Shown: in pieces, positions 1 through 8,580 of the stretch | Layout of the letters: every line of letters starts with the position of its first letter | Numbering within the stretch: the stretch's first letter is position 1 | Virus record (IMG/VR): IMGVR_UViG_3300027043_000028 | Location: 1 to 39,370 of that record | Strand: one strand, 5' to 3' | From: a virus | DNA: 39,370 nucleotides | Translations under genes and position numbers: made by a program | The notes under the pieces: generated by a model | Told to the model about the DNA's origin: nothing | What the model saw: the letters and a program-made list of their open reading frames with translations, nothing else | The model's database searches: none

Positions 1-475
1 AAAAGTAAAAGCTTCTCAGTTTAATCATGTCACTGGTGAATATACTAAGAAAGAATTAAAAGATAGATGGAATAAGAATTTAGGAATCCAACGAGATTTG
101 TATTCAGCATTTTTATTAATGAATGTAAAAGAAAATTTAAAAGAAATTGATAGAGAAAAGTGCTTTGAAACTTATGATAAGTTTAAAACACTTCATGATA
201 AAGAAATTGAAAGATTAAAGCTTTTAAAGTTAAATGGAAATAAACTAATTTCTAGTATGGGAGTTTAATATAAGCATAAATTTAAATTGGTTTAGAAACG
301 AGCCAAATGCTAATGTTAATGGAAACAATGGTTTCCTTATTAGTAAAAGTCTTAATGAAACATAGTTAGTTCTTGTATGTTGTAAGCTAAGAAGAAATAT
401 AATTCCTTAGTCTGAGAGTACATTAGAAAGCTTTGGAGTAACTAAGAACCCCATTCCTAAAGGACTGAGAGTTTC
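1..475 (+). mobile_element. right part of an IS605-family (tnpB-only?) element
   Basis: It comprises the tnpB-like 3' end, about 180 nt of non-coding sequence (269-447) and a terminal block at about 448-475. That block (GAACCCCATTCC, TAAA, GGACTGAGAG, TTTCA) has the imperfect-hairpin form typical of IS605-family right ends. No inverted repeats or target duplication are expected in this family. The non-coding stretch is where the omega (guide) RNA of such elements lies, so the guide would read into the connector gene at 476 onward. The left end and any tnpA are outside the window. Confidence 0.45.
2..268 (+). CDS. C-terminal end of a TnpB/OrfB-like transposase (cut by window edge)
   Basis: An open frame enters from the left edge and stops with TAA at 266-268. 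The 88 residues seen include QRDLYSAFLLMN and a Lys/Glu-rich tail ending LISSMGV. From memory this resembles the C-terminus of IS605 OrfB/TnpB-family proteins of Clostridia; the RuvC residues and zinc ribbon would lie outside the window. TnpB is an RNA-guided nuclease that helps IS200/IS605 elements persist at their donor sites. The sequence after it ends in a right-end-like hairpin, which supports the call. It is the only plus-strand coding sequence left of 5 kb, as expected for an inserted element beside a minus-strand head operon. Confidence 0.6.
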   Translation, partial: KVKASQFNHVTGEYTKKELKDRWNKNLGIQRDLYSAFLLMNVKENLKEIDREKCFETYDKFKTLHDKEIERLKLLKLNGNKLISSMGV

Positions 476-1206
476 AGACCATCGTATTTTGATCTCAGTG
501 TAGCTAACAAATCTTTTAATTCTGAGTTATATTGATTATATAATTGAATTGCTGGCTTGGTACTAGATTGACTTAAACCATCAATGCTTATAGACTCACT
601 TGAACCTCCACTTAAATAATTAATGTTATACCAAATCTGAATTACATTAAGTGCAGCTTTTTTATATACATAGTCATAAAGTTCATAAGGAATAGTTTCA
701 AATCCAGCCCTATATGAAACTCTCCACATTTCTGGGTAATGAGAGCAACCATAAAAAGTCTGCATTAAGCTACCATCAGCTGTAATGATCAATGAATTTA
801 TAGACCCCATATTAGGAACTAGTCTAACCAAAGCTAAGTCCTTAGTGACTTTAATCCATGTACTAGGAATACTAGTAATAGCATTATCTGCAAATAAAAT
901 TTCTATATTAGATACGCTTATAGCAGGTTTTTTAAATAGTCTCATAAACCCCCAGTTTGTAAAATCATCTGCGTAGTAATCATAATCCTCTTGAAAGTCT
1001 TGAGGAGTTATGACTATGTCTAAAAGACTAGACGCATATGCAATAGCTGAGTTTAAATGGTGATAAAATAAACCTTCTGGAAACGGATTACCACTTGAAT
1101 TACTTAAGTCTAGACCAAATAGGTAGTTCTGCTTTAACTCCTCTACACTAAATCTAGGATCAAGGGCAACAAGACCCCCTGGAACAATTTCTGCAGGGTC
1201 ACTCAT
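457..1206 (-). CDS. head-tail connector (adaptor) protein
   Basis: A 249-residue protein, last gene of the minus-strand head cluster and directly downstream of the capsid genes, which is the usual place for the adaptor that docks on the portal/head to join the tail. It contains the alpha-helical pattern of gp6-like connectors, with helical segments around residues 45-65 and 170-195 (YELYDYVYKKAALNVIQIW) flanking a beta-rich middle. The last residues (about LSVL) and the stop codon lie in the IS605-type right end, so the native C-terminus was probably replaced by insertion of that element. A start at ATG 1206 has a good AAGGGG ribosome-binding site. The function is inferred from position and fold-like pattern. 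Confidence 0.6.
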   Translation of the reverse strand: MSDPAEIVPGGLVALDPRFSVEELKQNYLFGLDLSNSSGNPFPEGLFYHHLNSAIAYASSLLDIVITPQDFQEDYDYYADDFTNWGFMRLFKKPAISVSNIEILFADNAITSIPSTWIKVTKDLALVRLVPNMGSINSLIITADGSLMQTFYGCSHYPEMWRVSYRAGFETIPYELYDYVYKKAALNVIQIWYNINYLSGGSSESISIDGLSQSSTKPAIQLYNQYNSELKDLLATLRSKYDGLKLSVL

Positions 1207-1220
1207 AAAATCACCCCTTT

Positions 1221-1586
1221 CTACCTAGCTTCATTAAAGGTAACAATAGCACTAATTATATCCTCTTTTTTAGTAGCACCACCTAAATCTATATTCTCAG
1301 AGGCTGCATATCTGTTTAATTGCTTAATTGTCATATTACTTAATTCAGTACCTTCAGATATCTCGGTATTTTCTGAAGCATCAGCTTCATCAGACTCGAT
1401 ATTAGTATCCGTAGAAACTGCATCATGTTCTTCAGCTTCAACTAAAGAATATCCATCCAATTCTATTAACAAATCAGCATGTTCATCAATAACTTCAGCA
1501 ATTCCATCTTCGTTAAAGTGTAGTTGCTTATCCTTAAATGAAACCTTATGGTTTTTAAACCTTGCATTATAAATAAATTTAGACAT
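1221..1586 (-). CDS. small head-operon protein with SAP/HeH-like C-terminus
   Basis: A 121-residue acidic protein between capsid and connector. Residues about 1-50 form a short basic then acidic region (FIYNARFKNHKVSFKDKQLH). Residues 55-85 are a low-complexity Asp/Glu/Ser/Thr linker. Residues 86-118 (MTIKQLNRYAASENI, then GATKKEDIISAI) match the helix-extended-helix pattern of SAP, Rho-N or LEM-like domains. Such small proteins are common just downstream of the major capsid gene in phages of Firmicutes, where they are annotated as head or DNA-binding accessory proteins. The exact role is unknown. Confidence 0.55.
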   Translation of the reverse strand: MSKFIYNARFKNHKVSFKDKQLHFNEDGIAEVIDEHADLLIELDGYSLVEAEEHDAVSTDTNIESDEADASENTEISEGTELSNMTIKQLNRYAASENIDLGGATKKEDIISAIVTFNEAR

Positions 1587-1670
1587 ATTATTATCCGCCT
1601 TTCGTTTTTAAAAATAAAAGGGCATACAAGGGTAAAAACCCAAATACACCCTTAAGAGGTTTAAGTGCTA

Positions 1671-3122
1671 CTAGCTTACAGTTGGAACGTATTGAGCACT
1701 TGATTTAATATTCTTAAACTTCATCCATTTCTTTGGAGCAAATAATTGAGGAACACCGTAGATGAGGATCATCCATCTATAACTTGGAGCAAGAGTAGCT
1801 AAGTTCATCTTCATCATTGGAGCCAATTGCTTAAATTGAAGAACATCTGAACTAAATTCACCCATGAAACTAGTTAATGTATTTGGCATAGTATCATTCT
1901 TATCGTAACAAGTTACAGTAGTTCCAGCACCAGTTACGCTTGCAGGTACGTCCATTATACAATATGCTTGAGTTCCATTCGCTTCAGTTCTATATACTTT
2001 GAACCATTCTGGAGCAACCAACATAGAAGAAGCATTTTTAATAGTAACTGTAACTGATTTAAGCAAATCACCACTAGCCAAAGCTACAGTTGCTACAGGA
2101 GCTGGTAAAGATTCTCCATGTCTATTTACAGCAGTAACATAGTAGTTATAAGTACCTACACCTGAAGCGCCAAAGCTTCCTACGTTGTCTGGACCTACTC
2201 CAGTAGATACAGCTACAGTTACGCTATCTGGAATTGTAGGACATTGAGATCCACCAGTTTGAACTGTTGGAAGTGGAGCAGTTTTTTGTAAGAATAAATC
2301 AGGATTAAAATGAACAGGTCCACCATGAGTTTGAAAATCGTTAACGATTAATCCGGCTTGGTATCCACCACCTGCAGTAGGCATAATAACTCTTTCTTTA
2401 GGGAAGAATGCTTGAGAGAATTTACTTAATGTTTCATAGGGCATAAATAAATCTGTTGGAGTACCATAGTTTTCAAGTACCATTTGAGCACCCCAGTTTA
2501 TATGATAATCCTCTAATTCTCCGCCTCTTAAGTCAATAGTATTACCTGCGTCTATTAATTTGTTTAATCCATCGAATTGAACGCCTTCAGCACCATTAGC
2601 TGCTAAAGAAGAATCTCCCCAGAATAAACCAGTTTCAAGTTTCTTCATTAACCAAAGAATACCATTTTTGTTTTCGAGGGAAACAACGTCTCCATGAGCA
2701 GTATTAACTAAAGTCATTGGATGTGTTACACTTCTAGTAGTTCCTAAGAACTTAACGAAACTAGCTTTTCTTTGATAGTTAGAATCTTCAGTGTCAGGCA
2801 ATAATCCTTCACCTACAAATCCGCCACCTTCAGATCCATAGCTTAGTAATTGATTATATTCTTCTACAGTACTATACGCGGGAGATTTAAAAATCTTTTT
2901 CCAAAATACTACGTTCTTTTCACTAAAAGTCAAAACTTTTAATGAGTTTTCTAATGATTCTACTTGTAGAGCAGCACCATTAACTTGACCAGCTACACCA
3001 TTTGCATAACCATAATTACCAGTATCCAAGGCTTTATTTAATTGAGATAAGTCTTGTGAACTTCCTAAACCAAAACCTTGACCAAAATTAGCATAATCAC
3101 TCATTGTTACTATTCCGTTCAT
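1671..3122 (-). CDS. major capsid protein, SPO1/Twort-like HK97 fold with an Ig-like insert
   Basis: A 483-residue protein that forms the shell of the head. The C-terminus (LAPMMKMNLATLAPSYRW ... FAPKKWMKFKNI) closely parallels the end of Twort/phage K-type capsid proteins (LLPMMKLPLAQ ... APKKWARIKNV, from memory). The motif FDGLNKLIDAGNTIDLRGG is also shared. Residues about 300-415 form a beta-rich fibronectin/Ig-like segment (GTYNYYVTAVNRHGES ... FKVYRTEANG), probably exposed on the capsid surface. The length is close to the roughly 460 residues of phage K. The start at ATG 3122 follows AAGGGGTG at suitable spacing. It lies after the scaffold and protease genes, the canonical order. Confidence 0.9.
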   Translation of the reverse strand: MNGIVTMSDYANFGQGFGLGSSQDLSQLNKALDTGNYGYANGVAGQVNGAALQVESLENSLKVLTFSEKNVVFWKKIFKSPAYSTVEEYNQLLSYGSEGGGFVGEGLLPDTEDSNYQRKASFVKFLGTTRSVTHPMTLVNTAHGDVVSLENKNGILWLMKKLETGLFWGDSSLAANGAEGVQFDGLNKLIDAGNTIDLRGGELEDYHINWGAQMVLENYGTPTDLFMPYETLSKFSQAFFPKERVIMPTAGGGYQAGLIVNDFQTHGGPVHFNPDLFLQKTAPLPTVQTGGSQCPTIPDSVTVAVSTGVGPDNVGSFGASGVGTYNYYVTAVNRHGESLPAPVATVALASGDLLKSVTVTIKNASSMLVAPEWFKVYRTEANGTQAYCIMDVPASVTGAGTTVTCYDKNDTMPNTLTSFMGEFSSDVLQFKQLAPMMKMNLATLAPSYRWMILIYGVPQLFAPKKWMKFKNIKSSAQYVPTVS

Positions 3123-3138
3123 TTATTACACCCCTTCA

Positions 3139-3972
3139 CTATTGTCTTGCAGCTACAATTTGAGCTATTCTGTTTTCAACTTCAGGTCTTAATTGAGCGC
3201 CTGACTCTATGTTTAAAATGTCCATAGGCTGAACTGTATCACCTTTTACAAAAAGATCATTCATTATAGAAATTTTTTCTGATTTGCTAAGTGCTTGTTG
3301 TTCACCAACGATACTCTTATTAAAGTCTTTATTATGAACTGATATGTCTCTAACTGACTTTCTTATAGTTGGTTGCCCTTCTATCTCTTCAAGCTTTCCT
3401 GACATTGTATCTAATTTTTCTGTCATAGACTTAACTAAATCAGCTAATTTAGCGTTTTGCTCTATAACTGATTGTTGAGATCTTGCTATAGCTCCAAAGG
3501 ACTTTGCAAATACGTCTATAACTTGTTCACTAGTACCATTAGCACCGTTAACTGCAACTTGAACACTTTCTAAAGATTTTGAAAGTTGCTTAGTCATCTC
3601 AGCTAAAAATGGACTAACTACGAATGCATTCTTACCTTCCTCAGTACTTTGAATAGATTTTTCTAAAGAAGTATCATCTGAATCTTTAGTCTTTTTATCA
3701 GCATCTTTATCTCCTTTTTTAGAATCGTCTTCAGCTATCTCAGCAGCTTTTACACCTTCACTTTTTTGGAATGAACCTTCAACTTCACTTACTTTTTTAT
3801 TAGATTTTTCTGCTCCATCGGATAAATCTCCATTTGCAGTTGCAGCATCCCCATCAGCTTTAGCTATTGAAGCTGTAACAGCAGATTGAGCACCTTGAAA
3901 ACTTTGGGATTTTACAACTAATTCAGCTGCATCTTTTTCCATATTTAATAATGATTTAGCTAAGTCACTCAT
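3139..3972 (-). CDS. probable capsid scaffold protein
   Basis: A 277-residue, strongly charged, Ala/Lys/Asp/Ser-rich protein between the prohead protease and the capsid gene, the standard location of the internal scaffold. It is predicted almost wholly helical, with coiled-coil-like stretches around residues 130-200 (for example SLESVQVAVNGANG, then KLADLVKSMTEKLDTMSGK). A central low-complexity acidic/basic segment (about 55-105) fits a disordered region cut by the maturation protease. TAGGAGGT precedes the ATG at 3972. No sequence motif proves the role; the call rests on composition and gene order. Confidence 0.7.
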   Translation of the reverse strand: MSDLAKSLLNMEKDAAELVVKSQSFQGAQSAVTASIAKADGDAATANGDLSDGAEKSNKKVSEVEGSFQKSEGVKAAEIAEDDSKKGDKDADKKTKDSDDTSLEKSIQSTEEGKNAFVVSPFLAEMTKQLSKSLESVQVAVNGANGTSEQVIDVFAKSFGAIARSQQSVIEQNAKLADLVKSMTEKLDTMSGKLEEIEGQPTIRKSVRDISVHNKDFNKSIVGEQQALSKSEKISIMNDLFVKGDTVQPMDILNIESGAQLRPEVENRIAQIVAARQ

Positions 3973-3986
3973 TAACTTACCTCCTA

Positions 3987-4772
3987 CTATTTATCATTTT
4001 CATATTTAAAAACTATACTTTGAGCATCTGCCCTTGAAAGACCATTTGCTATTTGTAAAAATAATATAGCTTCATTAACACTTAAGGATTTATTTATTAA
4101 TTGCTCCTGAAGCAAATCTTTTTTCTTTTTTGCTTCATCAGTATCACCTGCAAGATCCGCTAGGTTTCTTAATGAATCGTCTAGCGATTCCCTCTTTAAA
4201 CAAGCCCCGTTGTTATCCTCATTTATTCCAATGGTATAACCTGCTTCACATGACTTTTCGGTGTCCAAATTCTCCTCTGTAAAGCTTTTGCAAATTGCTT
4301 CCCAGGTTGCTGTTGGATTAACAGGATTAGCTGTAATTGCACAATTGTAAATACGTGCTTTGAGAATTTTTCCAGTTTCAGACTTCTCTAAAACTTTACC
4401 TTCTACACTGAATCCGAGTCTCCTAGGAGCGTTAGATTTTTGAAGGGCTATTGCTGTTTCCCATAACCTATCGGCAATCTCCACGCCAGAAAGAAGTGTT
4501 CCCTCTACATACAAGCCTTTAGAATCAAGTTTCGTCTTTGATTTATCTGGGTATCCTAAGATAATGGAATTATCATGATCGTAATTAAACCATCCGAAGT
4601 TCACAAAGTTAGATATATCTAAACCGGATTGCATAATGCTTTCATCCTGTCTATCTTTGAAATTATTTGAAGCATACCCTCTAATTCTTCTTTCACCTTT
4701 AGACGAAGATTCTGATTTTTCTATATCAAAAGGAACAAAGAACTCAAAGTCATCTTTATTCTTACTTTTCAC
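3987..4772 (-). CDS. prohead maturation protease (HK97-type serine protease)
   Basis: A 261-residue protein expected to cut scaffold and capsid termini during head maturation. RRIRGYASNNFKDRQDE at about 29-45 matches the N-terminal substrate-barrel strand of prohead proteases. The candidate catalytic His is H66 in NYDHDNSIILGYP, and the candidate nucleophile is S122 in RRLGFSVEGKV; both contexts are typical of the family. The C-terminal third (about 160-261) is a helical tail with DTDEAKKKKDLLQEQL, perhaps a scaffold-like delta domain. The gene starts 14 nt upstream of the scaffold gene in the same operon. Confidence 0.8.
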   Translation of the reverse strand: MKSKNKDDFEFFVPFDIEKSESSSKGERRIRGYASNNFKDRQDESIMQSGLDISNFVNFGWFNYDHDNSIILGYPDKSKTKLDSKGLYVEGTLLSGVEIADRLWETAIALQKSNAPRRLGFSVEGKVLEKSETGKILKARIYNCAITANPVNPTATWEAICKSFTEENLDTEKSCEAGYTIGINEDNNGACLKRESLDDSLRNLADLAGDTDEAKKKKDLLQEQLINKSLSVNEAILFLQIANGLSRADAQSIVFKYENDK

Positions 4773-4999
4773 AACTACCTCACCTCCTTGCTCGTTCAGT
4801 AATAATATTCTTCACTTTGCACATAGGAGTTTTATGGTGATAAATAACAAGGGATTAAAAATTAAGATGTGATTATTTTGGAGAAATGTAGAAAGTAATA
4901 ATTTACAAGTTAGAATAAAATAAGGTATAATAAACATTAAATAGACTTTATTCACGCTTGATAAAGAAAGGATAGCAGAGTAGATGAAGGATTTGGGAT

Positions 5000-5071
5000 A
5001 TGTATGACAGAGATAATGATGTAGATAGAATTTTTTTAGAGGACTCTAGAAACAAAAAAGAATCGGGATAG
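5000..5071 (+). CDS. short 5' reading frame of the following gene, separated by a frameshift
   Basis: ATG at 5000, preceded by GAAGGA, opens a 23-codon frame (MYDRDNDVDRIFLEDSRNKK) that stops at TAG 5069-5071. Without a stop, the next frame continues as RIGIGIHSRASRRGYIRGG and then into the 5137 frame, which looks like one protein read across a one-base shift. The shift would fall in the run of six A at 5054-5059. It could be a disabled gene, slippage on the A run or a base-calling error. Confidence 0.4.
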   Translation: MYDRDNDVDRIFLEDSRNKKESG

Positions 5072-5136
5072 GAATTCACTCTCGTGCTAGTCGAAGAGGA
5101 TATATACGAGGGGGACTAAAAACACAATCAGATTAT

Positions 5137-5913
5137 TTGAGTAACAAAGAAAAGAAAAAATTAAATGGAGAGGTGCGAATTTTTAGTATGTATGATGAAT
5201 ATAAAAATTTAGAAAATTGCAATTTAGACGAGATACTTAACAAAGACGATAATACAATAAAAAATATTTTAACAGTAATAAAAGCTAATAATACTTGTAG
5301 TGATATATGTTCTAGTTTAAGTATCAGCAATGGAAAGCTTTATGAACTATATAAAGAATATGGAGTGGAATATAAAAAGAAACCTGTAAGAAATAAAGAA
5401 TTGAAACTAGAGGATGAAGCGATATCAATTGAAAGATTTAGTCTTATGGACTCACTTTCAAAAGGAAAGTATATAGTAGAACTCATAGAAAGGCTTAATA
5501 TCTCAATTAGTACCTTGGCTAAATTTTGGGATGTAAACAAAAATAGTTTATCTTATTATATAGGCCAGTATAGAAAGAAACTAGTTGCTAAATCAAGAGT
5601 TAAAAGCAAAAGTCTCCCTCAAGTACCGTCCAATGTAATAAAAGAAATTGCAACTGATACTAGCTGTGAACCATCGAATGAAGACTTGTTAAACAAAAAA
5701 ATACTAGAGCTAGAAGGAGAAAATAGGAAACTAATAGATAATATTATTTCCATATCAAAAGACAACAATGAAAATAGGTTTAAAGGATTAAAAATAAACA
5801 TAAATGGGGAATATAATAAATCTGAACTTAGCGATAGACTTTTATCGCTTGATCATATGACTTTTGAGGATAAAAGATATAGAATAGAATTATGCTTAGA
5901 AGAAATAATTTAA
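5137..5913 (+). CDS. unknown HTH-like protein, frameshifted near its start
   Basis: A 258-residue basic protein on the plus strand inside the minus-strand head operon. The listed start is TTG 5137, but it has no well-spaced ribosome-binding site. In-frame coding-like sequence extends upstream to about 5060, so the true gene probably begins at ATG 5000 and needs a +1 base at the A run. Residues about 115-150 (ISTLAKFWDVNKNSLSYYI) look like a helix-turn-helix, preceded by a second one around 55-75 (SDICSSLSISNGKLYELYK). Residues 180-215 are a likely coiled coil. The opposite orientation and own terminator suggest an inserted cargo gene. I do not recognise the family. Confidence 0.55.
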   Translation: MSNKEKKKLNGEVRIFSMYDEYKNLENCNLDEILNKDDNTIKNILTVIKANNTCSDICSSLSISNGKLYELYKEYGVEYKKKPVRNKELKLEDEAISIERFSLMDSLSKGKYIVELIERLNISISTLAKFWDVNKNSLSYYIGQYRKKLVAKSRVKSKSLPQVPSNVIKEIATDTSCEPSNEDLLNKKILELEGENRKLIDNIISISKDNNENRFKGLKININGEYNKSELSDRLLSLDHMTFEDKRYRIELCLEEII

Positions 5914-5945
5914 GAAGAGAGTACTTTACTCTCTTCTTATTTTTT
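5912..5945 (+). terminator. intrinsic terminator after the plus-strand gene
   Basis: Perfect 12-bp arms (5912-5923 and 5927-5938, AAGAAGAGAGTA / TACTCTCTTCTT) with a 3-nt loop, followed by ATTTTTT. The U-run is on the plus side, so it chiefly ends the 5137-5913 gene. The portal gene's stop codon lies at its right edge on the other strand. Confidence 0.75.
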
Positions 5946-6633
5946 AAATATTAATTTCAATATCTAGTGATTTTTGAGTAACATCAGTAGCATCTTGGCC
6001 AGTATCCTGGTCGTTAGCATCAGCAGAACTTTGAGGTTCAGTTTGATTATTAGCGTTCATCATCATTTGGTTTTGTTGAGCTTGTTGTAATTGCTGCATA
6101 ACCATAGTTTGCCTTTGCTGCTGTTGCTGTTGTAGCATAGACGCGTATTGAACGAAGACGCCGTCCAGAATGATGTCACCATTTTCTATAGGGTCTTCAT
6201 CGTGTTCTGCACGAACCTCATTAACAGTTTTGTATGTTTTAACTTGAATTGCATCTAAATCAGCTTGATCCTTTTCGGAGTTTTCTTCAAGTCCTTTAAA
6301 TGAAAACATAAAATCATTACTAAAAGGATGTATTATATACTTATTTATAAGACTTGCTAGGAAATTAAGAAGAGGTTTTAATCCTTTGTCCTTAGAATTT
6401 TTCACCTTATCTTTATGACCACTTTCCATCATAGAAGTACCTTTTCCGCCAACACCTCCGTTATTAGGAAAATTAACTTCAGCCGGATCTATTTGATAAA
6501 CAGCGCAACTTATATTAATAAGATAGTTCATCCATTTTTCAAATTCCATTTCTCTATTAGATTGAGATACATTTAAGTATTCAAGTCCCCCTGGGACGTT
6601 CATAATCGGCGTTTTCCACGCTGGTTCTAAAAA
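5944..6633 (-). CDS. portal protein, second exon (C-terminal part)
   Basis: About 229 residues forming the C-terminal part of the portal, the dodecameric ring through which DNA enters the head. AWKTPIMNVPGGLEYLNV, then SNREMEFEKWMNYL and CAVYQIDPAEVNFPN, are classical core motifs of SPP1/A118-type portals. The C-terminal 45 residues are Gln/Asn-rich. The exon continues the 9049-9972 frame after removal of the IStron. The predicted 3' splice site follows G6634 in TTTTGTATATG, the same context as the terL intron end; G6619 is an in-frame alternative. Joined to exon 1 the product would have 537 residues. Confidence 0.75.
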   Translation of the reverse strand, partial: FLEPAWKTPIMNVPGGLEYLNVSQSNREMEFEKWMNYLINISCAVYQIDPAEVNFPNNGGVGGKGTSMMESGHKDKVKNSKDKGLKPLLNFLASLINKYIIHPFSNDFMFSFKGLEENSEKDQADLDAIQVKTYKTVNEVRAEHDEDPIENGDIILDGVFVQYASMLQQQQQQRQTMVMQQLQQAQQNQMMMNANNQTEPQSSADANDQDTGQDATDVTQKSLDIEINI

Positions 6634-6772
6634 CATATACAAAAGTACATTTTCTAGATAATTCGCACTTATTTATCATAAATGATAAAGTAAAGTCTGG
6701 GTTGGCCCAGTTCGGAATTTAGTCTATTTCTATTTCAATCCCTATCCTACAACCATATTTTAAAATTTTATA
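6630..6772. repeat. left arms of the inverted repeats framing tnpB
   Basis: Segment 6749-6772 (ACAACCATATTTTAAAATTT plus TATA) is the exact inverse complement of 8581-8604. Segment about 6630-6666, ending AGATAATTCGCA, is a near-perfect inverse complement of 8606-8640. An 82-nt block (6667-6748) interrupts only this side. In the intron RNA the arms would form a helix of roughly 55 bp beginning right at the 3' splice site. Confidence 0.8.
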
Positions 6773-6855
6773 TTTAAGAACTTATTCAACCCTCAGATTA
6801 CTGATAAAATACAAGATTTGCTTATATTTGTGATTAAATAAGTCTAATAACCTAA
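6634..6855 (-). ncRNA. probable omega (guide) RNA region and right end of the IStron
   Basis: The 222 nt between the tnpB stop and the portal exon are non-coding and structured. They contain hairpins CTGGG/CCCAG (about 6690-6703), TTATCA/TGATAA (about 6674-6689) and the distal arms of long inverted repeats. In IS605-family elements this is where the TnpB guide RNA is transcribed, its guide being the flank after the right end (here portal exon 2). The same sequence must supply the 3' splice site, so guide formation and splicing would compete. Confidence 0.5.
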
Positions 6856-8244
6856 CTATTTATTTCTATTTTCTAAAATCTTTTTAACCTCTTTATAAGG
6901 AGTATGCAACGTAATTTCTTTATCGAGCTTTCTATTTAGAATATTTTTACTAGCATTAAGGTCGGCTTGCATATTTCCACATTTAGGACAAGTGAATACA
7001 TCACCACGTCTAAGTCCAAAACTTCCACAGCTACTACAAACTTTACTTGTATAAGCGGGATTTATATAAGTATACTTGATACTATTAAAATCACATTTAT
7101 ACTCAAGTCGTTCCCGTATATAGCCCTTAATCCATCTGGATAAATTTCTTTTGACTAGTTTAGGATACTTTCCACTCCAATTAACAAAATCAAGATTTTC
7201 CATTACAATTTCTGTAGGTTTCTCTTCTTTTATTAATTGGTTTAACGAATGATTTATATAAGATTTAACGGTTTGGTCATGTCTTAATTTATTTTTGATG
7301 TATTTTATGTTTCCTAAATTATTTTCTTTGATTTTATTAGCTTTTTTATTGTTATTGATTTTTAAATATTTATAGTATAAATTCCAAAATCTAGTTCTGT
7401 TTTTATTAGATTTTTCTAGTCTTTCAGTTTCTTCGTTCAAGAACTTATTCAACTTTTCACCATAAAATTTTCCGTTAGAAAGGGTAAACACGCATTTATA
7501 ACCTTTATCTATCCCTATAACATTTTTAGAATTTTTATTAGGCTTAGTTTTTATCGTTAATGGACAATGAATTTCTATTGTTTTGCCAACTAGTTTAACA
7601 ATTAGAGTATTGCAATGAACATTGCTATCTGTCAAATTGATAGGCATTCTTTTACGCCACTCAGTTGATGCTATGCGAATGCCCCCTCGTGTATAAGAAT
7701 ACAACCCGGTATCGATAGAAAAACTTCTACCTATTTTAGAATAAGGAATATTACTTTTAAACTTTCTGGTGTATCTCCTAATGAGATTGTTTAAATACCT
7801 AAAATTTAAATTCTTATTCTCAAATATTTTTGGTATCTCAAAAGACTTATAGGTTAAAATTTGCCAATAATAATTATTGAATTTTATTATGCTATAAATA
7901 TAGTGCCTATCATCATCAGATAAATTTTTGTTGGCTCTAACACAATCTCTTATTTTTATTTTGGTGTTAGACCATATGGACTTTATGTTTGCCATGGCAT
8001 CGTGCAAAGCTAATTTCCAATACCTTGCAGGCAATTTCCATTGTTTATAAAATTCATTGTGAGTCCACTCATCTCTTATCTTTCTATCCTTGCCTATTAA
8101 TGGAATGCTATTAATTCCAGAAAACCTAGAATAAACATAGTTTTTAACATTCTTGTACTGATTAGCTATGAAAAGTAGTTCTTTCAAAGTATCTTCATCT
8201 AATTCATAACTATACTGTTTAACTGTTTTAATAATAGTACCCAT
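6856..8244 (-). CDS. tnpB: TnpB RNA-guided nuclease of the IStron
   Basis: A TnpB of about 462 residues with a full RuvC-type active site: Asp in VIGIDKGYKC (about residue 245), Glu in EIVMENLDF (about 345) and the final Asp in QADLNASKNIL (about 430). A four-Cys zinc ribbon (CSSCGSF ... CPKCGN, about 400-425) is intact. The length is somewhat above the 400 typical of TnpB. A GTG at 8253 opens the frame, but the GAGGTG motif is the ribosome-binding site for ATG 8244, so I use 8244. TnpB uses a guide RNA from the element's right end to cut empty donor sites, favouring retention. Nothing suggests decay. Confidence 0.92.
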   Translation of the reverse strand: MGTIIKTVKQYSYELDEDTLKELLFIANQYKNVKNYVYSRFSGINSIPLIGKDRKIRDEWTHNEFYKQWKLPARYWKLALHDAMANIKSIWSNTKIKIRDCVRANKNLSDDDRHYIYSIIKFNNYYWQILTYKSFEIPKIFENKNLNFRYLNNLIRRYTRKFKSNIPYSKIGRSFSIDTGLYSYTRGGIRIASTEWRKRMPINLTDSNVHCNTLIVKLVGKTIEIHCPLTIKTKPNKNSKNVIGIDKGYKCVFTLSNGKFYGEKLNKFLNEETERLEKSNKNRTRFWNLYYKYLKINNNKKANKIKENNLGNIKYIKNKLRHDQTVKSYINHSLNQLIKEEKPTEIVMENLDFVNWSGKYPKLVKRNLSRWIKGYIRERLEYKCDFNSIKYTYINPAYTSKVCSSCGSFGLRRGDVFTCPKCGNMQADLNASKNILNRKLDKEITLHTPYKEVKKILENRNK

Positions 8245-8345
8245 TAATTTCACCTCGCTTTTAATATATTTTTATTATACCATGTTGTCTTATGACTTGC
8301 AATGACTTTTTTACTATGATATAATATTTTTTGAGGTGATAATGT

Positions 8346-8504
8346 ATGGGAAATACTGAATTAAAAAATAGAACCCCAGTTGGCAGTGCGATAGATACAA
8401 ACTTATTCAACGAATTAAAAGATTATTCAAAAGAAACTAGCATACCTTTTTCTAAATTATTAGATAAAGCGGTACAAATGTTTTTGGAATCTACCAAAAA
8501 GTAA
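8346..8504 (+). CDS. small ribbon-helix-helix protein, divergent to tnpB
   Basis: A 52-residue protein starting at ATG 8346 behind TGAGGTGATAATGT. The pattern TPVGSAIDTNLFNEL, then SKETSIPFSKLLDKAVQMF, is a ribbon-helix-helix (Arc/MetJ/CopG-like) DNA-binding domain: one strand then two helices. Similar small ORFs divergent from tnpB are, to my knowledge, frequent in Clostridia IS605-type elements. It reads antisense to the intron RNA and may repress transcription from the tnpB promoter region (8254-8345). The regulatory role is inference. Confidence 0.75.
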   Translation: MGNTELKNRTPVGSAIDTNLFNELKDYSKETSIPFSKLLDKAVQMFLESTKK

Positions 8505-8580
8505 TTACGTGTATAATTTAATTGTCAAAGATCTAGAAAATAGTAATAGTTAGGTGTAGGCTGTAAAGCCTACTTTTTTA

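Noticed and set aside
8254-8345. Remnant of tnpA in the IStron
   Set aside because: The gap between tnpB and the RHH gene is short and shows no HUH or Y1 transposase motif.
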